From an uncultured bacterium (lineage in GTDB: Bacteria > Actinomycetota > Coriobacteriia > Coriobacteriales > Coriobacteriaceae): a stretch of 28,665 bases of DNA. Both the position numbers and the translations under genes were made by a program. Where the stretch lies: positions 1 through 28,665 of the forward strand of contig CAJMPZ010000029.1 in NCBI GenBank assembly GCA_905215445.1, in the 5' to 3' direction. This document shows positions 5,218 through 12,479 of the stretch, piece by piece (position 1 is the first letter of the stretch; every line of letters begins with the position of its first letter). The notes beneath the pieces are model-generated. The model did no database searches and was not told the origin of the DNA. It saw only the letters and a program-made list of their open reading frames with translations.

Positions 5218-7479
5218 ATGATGGGATCAAACGTGAGCGATACAAAGCTAAAGCCAGCAACCAAAAAGCCTGCTACCCGTAAAGCCGCCCCGCACGCACC
5301 GGAGCTCTCTAAGGACGATGTCTACCTGTTTGGCATTGGCATGTGGGAGCGCAGCTGGGAAAAGATGGGCGCGCACCCCGACACGCAGAACCGTACGCGC
5401 GGTTGGCGCTTTTGCGTTTGGGCGCCCGACGTAAAGAGCGTCCATGTCATTGGCGAATTTAACGACTGGAATGAGGAAGCCAACCCTCTGGTGCCCGTGC
5501 ATACGAGCGCTATTTGGGAAGGCTTTATTCCTGGCGCAGAACAAGGTCAGCTCTATAAGTATCTCATTGAGACCAACGAGGGCGAGAAGCTCTACAAGGC
5601 CGATCCGTACGCCTTCAAGGCCGAGTGCCCTCCGGGAACGGCAAGCGTGCTGTGGACCCTCGATGGCTACAAGTGGAACGACGCCGCATGGCTCAAGCGC
5701 CGCGCCAGTCATAACCACATGTCGCAGCCCCTTAACATCTACGAGGTGCATATTGGCTCGTGGAAGCGCCACGGCGACGCGCCACAGGGCGAGCCGGACG
5801 AGTACGGCAACTACCCTGGCCCCATGGACCCCTTCCCCGCGCAGCGCGGCGAGTTCTACACCTACGACGACCTGTCGGTCGAGCTCGTGGACTACGTGCA
5901 CGACATGGGCTACACGCATATCGAGGTCATGCCGCTTATGGAGCATCCCTTCGATGGCTCCTGGGGCTACCAGACGACCGGCTACTATGCCGCCACGTCG
6001 CGCTATGGCGACCCGCAGCAGCTCATGCACTTTATCGATGCGTGTCACAAGGCGGGCATTGGCGTAATCATGGACTGGGTGCCCGGCGGTTTTTGCGCCG
6101 ACTCCCACGGCCTTGCCACCTTTAACGGCCACATGCTGTTTGAGCACGAGATTCACCCCAACTGGGGCACGCACAAGTTCGACTTCGCCCGTGGCGAGGT
6201 CCGCTCCTTCCTGGTCTCCAACGTGCTGTACTGGCTCGAGAACTTCCATGTTGACGGCATTCGCATGGACGGCGTGTCCAGCATGCTGTACCTCAACTTT
6301 GGCATCGACGATCCCGGCCAAAAGAAGTTCAATAAGTACGGTACCGAGGAGGACCTGGACGCCAGCGCTTTTATCCGCCAGGTCAACTGCGCCGTGGAGG
6401 CCCACTTCCCTGACGTAATGATGATGGCCGAGGAGTCCACCGCGTGGCCGCTCGTGACCTACCCGCCGCAGGACGGCGGCCTGGGCTTCCACTACAAGTG
6501 GGACATGGGCTGGATGAACGACACCCTTCACTACATGCAGACCGATTTTCCGTGGCGCCCCGGCAACCACGGGCTGCTCACGTTCTCCATCATGTACGCC
6601 TTTACCGAAAACTTCATTTGTCCGCTGAGCCACGACGAAGTCGTGCACGGCAAGTGCTCGCTCATCGGCCGCATGCCGGGCGACTGGTGGCGTCAGTTTG
6701 CCGGCCTGCGCACGCTGGCTTTCTACCAGATGACGCACCCTGGCGCCAAGCTCAACTTTATGGGCAACGAGATCGGCCAGTTTATCGAGTGGCGCTACTA
6801 CGAGTCCATCCAGTGGTTCCTAACCGAGGAGTACGAGACTCACCGTCATCATCAGGCGTTTATCAAGGCGCTCAACCACCTGTACACCGCTGAGCCCGCC
6901 CTGTACGAGCGCGGCTACACCGACGACGGATTTACCTGGATCGACGCGGACAACTCCAAGCAGTCCATCGTGAGCTTTGTGCGTCAGGGCGAGGACGTCG
7001 ATGACGACCTGGTAATCCTGATCAACTTTGACCCGGCGAGCTACGAGAGCTTCCGTGTGGGCGTGCCGCGCGAGGGTGACTGGGAGGTCATCTTTGATTC
7101 CGACCGTCCCGAGTTCGGTGGCAGCGGCTATGCCGGCGAGGGGCCCTACACCTGCTCGAGCGAGCCCTATCCCTGGAACGGGCAGATGGACTCCATCGAG
7201 ATCAAGGTTCCAGGCCTGGCAGGCGTGGTGCTTAAGCGCCGCGGTCCCAGCAGCTACAAGCCGCCTGTGGTCGAGGAGCCCAAGAAGGCGACGCGCAAGC
7301 GCTCGTCCACGGTGAAGCCCAAGGCCGCTGCTGCTAAGAAGGCTCCGGCTAAGGCGAAGGCTGCCAAGCCCACTGCCAAGGCTTCGGCCAAGTCCACCAC
7401 GGCCAAAAAGGCTGCCACCAAAACGGCCGCTCCCAAGGCTAAGGCAGCTGCCGTTAAGGCTTCTGCTAAGAAAGCGTAA
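5218..7479 (+). CDS. glgB: 1,4-alpha-glucan (glycogen) branching enzyme with histone-H1-like C-terminal tail
   Basis: GlgB cuts alpha-1,4 chains and re-attaches them as alpha-1,6 branches. A CBM48 domain comes first (RGWRFCVWAPDVKSVHVIGEFNDWN, about residues 58-82). The GH13 barrel follows with HIEVMPLMEHPFDGSWGYQ, the nucleophile Asp351 in GIRMD, the acid/base Glu405 in MAEES and Asp473 in LSHDE, then a beta-sandwich to about residue 680. Residues 689-753 are a Lys/Ala/Thr-rich tail built of AKK, AKA and TKT units, and the N-terminus is also basic (KPATKKPATRKAA). The core is normal size; the tail is not part of the usual family. ATG 5218 (753 residues) is tentative because no good ribosome-binding site precedes it; GTG 5233 with GGGA upstream is an alternative. 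First gene of the glg cluster. Confidence 0.95.
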   Translation: MMGSNVSDTKLKPATKKPATRKAAPHAPELSKDDVYLFGIGMWERSWEKMGAHPDTQNRTRGWRFCVWAPDVKSVHVIGEFNDWNEEANPLVPVHTSAIWEGFIPGAEQGQLYKYLIETNEGEKLYKADPYAFKAECPPGTASVLWTLDGYKWNDAAWLKRRASHNHMSQPLNIYEVHIGSWKRHGDAPQGEPDEYGNYPGPMDPFPAQRGEFYTYDDLSVELVDYVHDMGYTHIEVMPLMEHPFDGSWGYQTTGYYAATSRYGDPQQLMHFIDACHKAGIGVIMDWVPGGFCADSHGLATFNGHMLFEHEIHPNWGTHKFDFARGEVRSFLVSNVLYWLENFHVDGIRMDGVSSMLYLNFGIDDPGQKKFNKYGTEEDLDASAFIRQVNCAVEAHFPDVMMMAEESTAWPLVTYPPQDGGLGFHYKWDMGWMNDTLHYMQTDFPWRPGNHGLLTFSIMYAFTENFICPLSHDEVVHGKCSLIGRMPGDWWRQFAGLRTLAFYQMTHPGAKLNFMGNEIGQFIEWRYYESIQWFLTEEYETHRHHQAFIKALNHLYTAEPALYERGYTDDGFTWIDADNSKQSIVSFVRQGEDVDDDLVILINFDPASYESFRVGVPREGDWEVIFDSDRPEFGGSGYAGEGPYTCSSEPYPWNGQMDSIEIKVPGLAGVVLKRRGPSSYKPPVVEEPKKATRKRSSTVKPKAAAAKKAPAKAKAAKPTAKASAKSTTAKKAATKTAAPKAKAAAVKASAKKA

Positions 7480-7538
7480 CAAAGGCGTTACCACTGTAAT
7501 TACCTGCCACGCGGGGGCGTAGGATACAAGTCATAACC

Positions 7539-7571
7539 GTTCCGGGAGAAACATCCCCGGGGGAAAGGAAC
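7539..7571 (+). promoter_or_regulatory. Stem-loop potential covering the glgP ribosome-binding site
   Basis: GTTCC (7539-7543) can pair with GGAAC (7567-7571), and GGG (7544-7546) with CCC (7555-7557). The GGAAC arm is part of the glgP ribosome-binding region (GGGGGAAAGGAAC), so the fold would hide it. The stem is short and the assignment is speculative. Confidence 0.25.
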
Positions 7572-7573
7572 GT

Positions 7574-10000
7574 ATGAATAAGATCTTCGACAACAAGCAG
7601 GAGTTTACCGAGCTCTATCGCGATGCCGTCATGAGCATCAGCGGCAAGAGCGTCGAGGCCGCCAGTGACCTCGACCGCTTTAACGCCCTGGCCAAGCTCG
7701 TGGCCGAGAAGGCGCGCACCGTTGCCACCAAGAGTGACGCCCGTGTGACCGCCGAGGGCAAGAAGCGCGTGTACTACTTCTCGATCGAGTTTTTGATCGG
7801 CCGACTGCTCGACAACTACCTGCTCAACTTTGGCGTGCGCGACATGGTCGCCGAGGCGCTCGACGACATGGGCTTTGACCTGTCCGTCATCGAGAACCAG
7901 GAGCCCGATCCGGCCCTGGGCAACGGTGGCCTGGGTCGTCTGGCCGCGTGCTTCTTGGATTCCATGGCAGCCGAGGGCATTGCCGGCTACGGCAACGGCA
8001 TGCGCTACCGCTACGGCCTGTTTAAGCAGGAGATCGTCAACGGCAGCCAGGTGGAGTCCACCGACGAGTGGCTCACCCACGGCTATCCCTGGGAGGTCCG
8101 TCGTCAGGACAAGGCCGTGACCATCAAGTTTGGTGGCCGCGTCGAGGGCTTTGAGGAGGACGGCCGCACGTTCTATCGCACGGTGGACACGCAGGACATC
8201 CTGGCCGTCCCCTACGACATCCCCGTTGTGGGCTATGCCGGCGAGACCGTCAACAAGCTGCGCGTCTGGGCCGCCGAGCCGGTCGAGGAGCACTTCGATC
8301 TGGAGGCCTTCAACCGCGGTGACTACGCCCTGGCCGATGCCGAGCGCGCCGAGGCCGAGGCCATCAGCGCCATCCTCTACCCCAACGACGCCGGCGAGCA
8401 CGGCCGCCTGCTGCGCCTGAAGCAGGAGTACCTGTTTGTATCGGCCGGCATCTACAGCCTGCTCGACACCTTTGAGAAGGAGCACGGCGCAAATTGGGAG
8501 CTGCTGCCGCAGTTTGTGGCCATCCACACCAACGACACGCACCCCGCCATGTGCGGCCCCGAGCTCATGCGTATCCTCATCGACGAGAAGAAGCTCGAGT
8601 GGGACGACGCCTGGAACATCGTGACGCAGGTCGTGAGCTACACCAACCACACCATCCTGCCCGAGGCTCTGGAGAAGTGGCCCATCGGCACGTTCTCCAA
8701 GCTCCTCCCCCGCGTGTACCAGATCATCGACGAGATCAGCCGTCGTTGGCACGAGTCGTTCGACACCACGAAGGAGGGCTGGCAGGAGCGTCTGCGCCAG
8801 ACCGCCATCCTGTGGGACGGCGAGATTCGCATGGCCAACCTGTCCGTGATCTGCAGCCACAGCGTCAACGGCGTGGCCAAGATCCACTCCGACATCATCA
8901 AGAACATCGTGCTCAAGGACTTCTATGCCCTGACGCCCGAGAAGTTCAACAACAAGACCAACGGCATCTCGCACCGTCGCTTCTTTGCCGAGGCCAACCC
9001 CACCTACGCCAAGCTCGTGACCGAGGCCATTGGCGATGGCTGGCTCAAGGACGCCTTTGAGCTGGAGAAGCTCAAGGAATTTAAGGACGACACCGAGTTC
9101 CTGAAGGCCGTGGGTGCCTCCAAGCGCGCCAACAAGGAGCGCTTGGCCGCCTACGTTAAGGCCGAGACCGGTCTGGTCATCGACCCCAACACCGTCTTCG
9201 ATGTTCAGGTGAAGCGCTTCCACGCCTACAAGCGCCAGCTCATGAACATCATGAAGGTGATGGACATCTACAACCGTCGCATCGCCGATCCCAACTTCCA
9301 CGTGACGCCGACGACCTTCATCTTTAGCGGCAAGGCTGCCTCGAGCTACACCTTCGCCAAGGAGACCATCCGCCTCATTAACTCCGTGGCCGACGTCATC
9401 AACAACGATGCCCGCGTCAACGAGGTCATGAAGGTCTGCTTTATCCCCAACTTCCGCGTCAGCAACGCCCAGCTCATCTACCCCGCCGCCGAGATCTCGG
9501 AGCAGATCTCCACGGCCGGCAAGGAGGCCTCGGGCACGTCCAACATGAAGCTCATGATGAACGGCGCCATTACGCTGGGCACCCTCGACGGAGCCAACAT
9601 CGAGATCGCCGACCTGGCCGGCCGCGAGAACGAGGCCATCTTTGGCCTGACCGCCCCCGAGGTCGAGCAGCTCTGGGCATCCAACAGCTACTTTGCTTGG
9701 GATACCCTCAACGGCGACCGCGAGCGCCTGGGCCGCGTGATGGACGAGCTCAAGGACAACACCTTTGCGGGTCTTTCGGGCAACTTCGAGAGTATCTATA
9801 ACGAGCTCATGAACAACAACGACCCCGACCTGGTCATGGCCGATTTCCGCAGCTATGTGGATGCATGGGAAAAGCTCACCGGCAGCTACGGCGACCAGGA
9901 GACCTGGAACCGCAAGGCCCTGCTCAACACCGCCTCCTCCGGCTGGTTCTCGAGCGACCGCACCATTCGCGAGTACCGCGACGAGATCTGGCACGCGTAA
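7574..10000 (+). CDS. glgP: Glycogen/starch/alpha-glucan phosphorylase
   Basis: A GT35 phosphorylase of 808 residues, close to the 815 of Escherichia coli GlgP. It removes glucose-1-phosphate from chain ends of glycogen using phosphate and pyridoxal phosphate. The PLP lysine is Lys659 in EASGTSNMKLMMNGA, followed by ITLGTLDGANIEI. Other conserved blocks are EFLIGRLL, DPALGNGGLGRLAACFLDSMA (residues 110-130), HTNDTHPA, SVNGVAKIHSDI, KTNGISHRR and VQVKRFHAYKRQ. The start at 7574 follows GGGGGAAAGGAA. It lies 94 bases after glgB in the same direction, so co-transcription is likely. A breakdown enzyme inside a synthesis operon implies that flux is controlled at enzyme level. Allosteric behaviour cannot be read here. 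Confidence 0.97.
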   Translation: MNKIFDNKQEFTELYRDAVMSISGKSVEAASDLDRFNALAKLVAEKARTVATKSDARVTAEGKKRVYYFSIEFLIGRLLDNYLLNFGVRDMVAEALDDMGFDLSVIENQEPDPALGNGGLGRLAACFLDSMAAEGIAGYGNGMRYRYGLFKQEIVNGSQVESTDEWLTHGYPWEVRRQDKAVTIKFGGRVEGFEEDGRTFYRTVDTQDILAVPYDIPVVGYAGETVNKLRVWAAEPVEEHFDLEAFNRGDYALADAERAEAEAISAILYPNDAGEHGRLLRLKQEYLFVSAGIYSLLDTFEKEHGANWELLPQFVAIHTNDTHPAMCGPELMRILIDEKKLEWDDAWNIVTQVVSYTNHTILPEALEKWPIGTFSKLLPRVYQIIDEISRRWHESFDTTKEGWQERLRQTAILWDGEIRMANLSVICSHSVNGVAKIHSDIIKNIVLKDFYALTPEKFNNKTNGISHRRFFAEANPTYAKLVTEAIGDGWLKDAFELEKLKEFKDDTEFLKAVGASKRANKERLAAYVKAETGLVIDPNTVFDVQVKRFHAYKRQLMNIMKVMDIYNRRIADPNFHVTPTTFIFSGKAASSYTFAKETIRLINSVADVINNDARVNEVMKVCFIPNFRVSNAQLIYPAAEISEQISTAGKEASGTSNMKLMMNGAITLGTLDGANIEIADLAGRENEAIFGLTAPEVEQLWASNSYFAWDTLNGDRERLGRVMDELKDNTFAGLSGNFESIYNELMNNNDPDLVMADFRSYVDAWEKLTGSYGDQETWNRKALLNTASSGWFSSDRTIREYRDEIWHA

Positions 10001-10019
10001 AGGCGCGCGAGCTCCCTTA

Positions 10020-10068
10020 TGCCAGCACGGCATTACTCGACGGGCACGACCGAGTGCCGCGCCCGTCG
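10020..10068 (+). promoter_or_regulatory. Intercistronic hairpins between glgP and glgC
   Basis: ATGCC/GGCAT is followed by a perfect 8-bp pair, CGACGGGC (10038-10045) with GCCCGTCG (10061-10068). There is no U-tract, so full termination is unlikely. The structure may act as an RNA-processing or stability element that adjusts glgC relative to glgP. Confidence 0.4.
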
Positions 10069-10108
10069 CTAATGGGTTTAAGAACATCGATGACAGAAGG
10101 AGAAATCG

Positions 10109-11257
10109 ATGAGTAAGAAAGAATGCATCGCGATGCTCCTCGCAGGAGGACAGGGCAGCCGATTGGGGGCACTCACCCAAAAGATCGCTAAGCCGGCGGT
10201 TAGCTTTGGTGGCAAGTTCCGCATTATCGACTTTTCGCTGTCCAACTGCTCCAACTCGGGCATCGACACAGTGGGCGTTCTGACGCAGTATCGCCCCTAC
10301 CTGCTGCATGCCTACGTGGGCTCCGGCGAGGCGTGGGATCTGGACAGCCGCGACGGCGGCGTGTCGATCCTGCCGCCGTACGAGACGCAGACCGGTGGAG
10401 CCTGGTATGCGGGCACGGCCGACGCCATTACGCAGAACCTGGACTACATCAAGGCCAACGACCCCAAGTACGTCCTGATTCTTTCGGGCGATCACCTGTA
10501 TCGCATGGACTACCGCAAGATGCTCAAGACGCACATTGAGAACAACGCCGACCTCACGGTGAGCGTTATGCCCGTGCCGTGGGAGGAGGCCAGCCGCTTT
10601 GGCATCCTGACCACCGACCCCGAGGACGGCCGCATCACCAAGTTCACCGAGAAGCCCGATAAGCCCGATTCGAACCTCGCGTCCATGGGCATCTACATCT
10701 TCTCGGCCGACGTCCTGATCGAGGCGCTCGAGGAGGACGCTCTGGACCAGCGTTCGAGCCACGACTTTGGCAAGGACATCATCCCCAAGCTGCTCGGCGA
10801 GAACAAGCGTCTGTACAGCTACGAGTTCCACGGCTTTTGGAAGGACGTCGGCACCATCGCCAGCTTCCACGAGACCTCGATGGACCTGCTGGGCAACAAC
10901 CCCGAGTTCGATCTGTTTGACAAGCACTTCCCCATCATGTCCAACATAACCACGCGACCGCCGCACTACATTGGCCCGGACGGCCGCCTGGACGACTGCC
11001 TGGTCTCCAACGGTTGCAAGATCTACGGCACCGCTCGCCACTCGATCCTTTCGACCGATGTCATCATCGAGGAGCGCGCCGTGGTCGAGGACTCCGTGCT
11101 GCTGCCGGGTGCGCACGTTAAGAGCGGCGCGCACATCTGCCGTGCTATTTTGGGCGAGAACTCCACGGTCGAAGAGGGCGTGAAGCTCGGCTCTGTCGAT
11201 ACCACCAAGGATACGGCCGTCGTTGGAAATGACGTCGTTATCGGGAAGGGGGAATGA
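10109..11257 (+). CDS. glgC: Glucose-1-phosphate adenylyltransferase, catalytic subunit
   Basis: GlgC makes ADP-glucose from ATP and glucose-1-phosphate, the committed step of bacterial glycogen synthesis. The 382-residue protein has an intact nucleotide-binding loop, AGGQGSRLGALT (about residues 12-23), then KPAVSFGGKFRIIDFSLSNC, WYAGTADAI and SGDHLYRMDY with the metal-binding Asp. A C-terminal left-handed beta-helix starts near residue 295 (repeats such as CKIYGTARHSILSTDVIIEE). The start follows AGAAGGAGA at ideal distance. The stop is 4 bases before the glgD start and glgD's ribosome-binding site lies inside the last glgC codons, so the two subunits are translationally coupled, as expected for a GlgC/GlgD hetero-oligomer. 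Confidence 0.96.
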   Translation: MSKKECIAMLLAGGQGSRLGALTQKIAKPAVSFGGKFRIIDFSLSNCSNSGIDTVGVLTQYRPYLLHAYVGSGEAWDLDSRDGGVSILPPYETQTGGAWYAGTADAITQNLDYIKANDPKYVLILSGDHLYRMDYRKMLKTHIENNADLTVSVMPVPWEEASRFGILTTDPEDGRITKFTEKPDKPDSNLASMGIYIFSADVLIEALEEDALDQRSSHDFGKDIIPKLLGENKRLYSYEFHGFWKDVGTIASFHETSMDLLGNNPEFDLFDKHFPIMSNITTRPPHYIGPDGRLDDCLVSNGCKIYGTARHSILSTDVIIEERAVVEDSVLLPGAHVKSGAHICRAILGENSTVEEGVKLGSVDTTKDTAVVGNDVVIGKGE

Positions 11258-11261
11258 TCCG

Positions 11262-12389
11262 ATGATCAATCGTAAGGCCATCGGTTATATCACCGCTAAC
11301 TACTCTTCGACCTACGGCAGCGTGCTGCTCAAGGATCGCCCCATCGCGTCCGTTCCGTTTTTGGGCCGCTACCGCCTGATCGACTTCCCGCTGTCCAACA
11401 TGATGAATGCCGGCATCAAGACCGTCGGTGTCGTCATGCCGGGCAACTACCGTTCGCTGATCGACCACGTGGGCTCGGGCAAGGACTGGGGCCTGGACCG
11501 CAAGAAGGGCGGCCTGTTCATGGTGCCCGGCAACGCGTATGGCACCACCAAGGGCGGCATGCGCTTCCTGCTGCGCGACATCATCTCCAACAAGACGCTG
11601 TTCCAGCGCTCGGAGAAGCCCTATGTCGTGATGATGGGCACCAACATCATCTTTAACATGGACCTCAACACCATCATCGAGGCGCACGAGAACTCCGGTG
11701 CCCAGATGACCGTGGTGTACTGCAAGGCCACGCGTAATGTCGAGGACGAGACCAAGCTCGAGATTAACGAGAACGGCCGCCTGACGGGCGTGAGCGCCGG
11801 CGTCGTGTACGGAGACAACGCGTCCATGGACTGCTGCATCGTCAACCGCGAGACGCTGCTCGAGATTATCGACCACTACCAGGCCGCCGACTATCTGGAC
11901 CTGCTCGAGGCACTCCAGGGCGACTTTGGCAACATCGACGTGTGCAGCTACGAGTACAAGGGCGAGGTCGTGGGCGTGTTTAGCGAGAAGTCGCTGTATC
12001 GCCGCAGCATGGACCTGCTCGACCAGACCGTAGCCGACCAGCTCTTCGATCCCGAGCGCCCGATTCTGACCAAGGCCCACGACGTGCCGCCTTCGCGCTA
12101 TGCGACCGGCAGCCACGCGTGCAACTCGATCATCTCGGCCGGCTGCATCATCAAGGGCACCGTGCGCAACTCGATTCTGTCGCGCGGCGTCGTGGTCGAG
12201 GAGGGCGCCTCGGTGACCAACTCGATCATCAACCAGAGCTGCATCATCAAGAGCGGCGCCCGTGTTGAGAATGCCATTCTGGACAAGAACAACGTGGTTC
12301 CCACCAACACCGAGCTTCGCGGCACGCCCGAGAACATCCTGGTGCTGGGAAAGGCTCCGTTAACTTCCGACACCACCATCGTACGTTAA
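11262..12389 (+). CDS. glgD: GlgD, non-catalytic ADP-glucose pyrophosphorylase-like subunit
   Basis: This 375-residue protein is homologous to GlgC along its length but lacks the pyrophosphorylase loop. Where GlgC has AGGQGSRLGALT, this protein reads ITANYSSTYGSVLL. The rest of the fold is kept, including RYRLIDFPLSN and the beta-helix (NSIISAGCIIKGTVRNSILS). That is the pattern of GlgD of Firmicutes, which has little or no activity alone and modifies the kinetics of GlgC in a hetero-oligomer. The ATG at 11262 is chosen because AAGGGGGA ends about 9 bases upstream and because MINRKAIGYI matches family N-termini. An upstream in-frame ATG at 11223 lies inside glgC. Confidence 0.94.
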   Translation: MINRKAIGYITANYSSTYGSVLLKDRPIASVPFLGRYRLIDFPLSNMMNAGIKTVGVVMPGNYRSLIDHVGSGKDWGLDRKKGGLFMVPGNAYGTTKGGMRFLLRDIISNKTLFQRSEKPYVVMMGTNIIFNMDLNTIIEAHENSGAQMTVVYCKATRNVEDETKLEINENGRLTGVSAGVVYGDNASMDCCIVNRETLLEIIDHYQAADYLDLLEALQGDFGNIDVCSYEYKGEVVGVFSEKSLYRRSMDLLDQTVADQLFDPERPILTKAHDVPPSRYATGSHACNSIISAGCIIKGTVRNSILSRGVVVEEGASVTNSIINQSCIIKSGARVENAILDKNNVVPTNTELRGTPENILVLGKAPLTSDTTIVR

Positions 12390-12420
12390 CGTTGGCACCG
12401 CAACATCGCTCGTAACATGC

Positions 12421-12456
12421 AGAATAGCCGCCCGGTTAGCGCCAGGCGGCTATTCT
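12421..12456 (+). terminator. 12-bp stem-loop between glgD and glgA (partial terminator or leader element)
   Basis: AGAATAGCCGCC (12421-12432) and GGCGGCTATTCT (12445-12456) pair perfectly around a 12-nt loop, ending 23 bases before the glgA start. No U-run follows, so it may be an inefficient U-less terminator, an RNA-stability element, or a structure that tunes glgA expression. Confidence 0.5.
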
Positions 12457-12479
12457 CGAATTGCAACATGGGAGACAAT

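Noticed and set aside
5248..6738. 496-codon minus-strand open frame opposite glgB
   Set aside because: It runs through the catalytic region of glgB and has no family features.
7520..7525. TAGGAT as a separate glgP promoter minus-10
   Set aside because: No minus-35 at acceptable spacing; glgP is more simply read through from glgB.
7466..11281. 1271-codon open frame on the minus strand opposite glgP and glgC
   Set aside because: It mirrors the codon periodicity of GC-rich genes on the other strand, resembles no family, and the plus-strand genes are certain.
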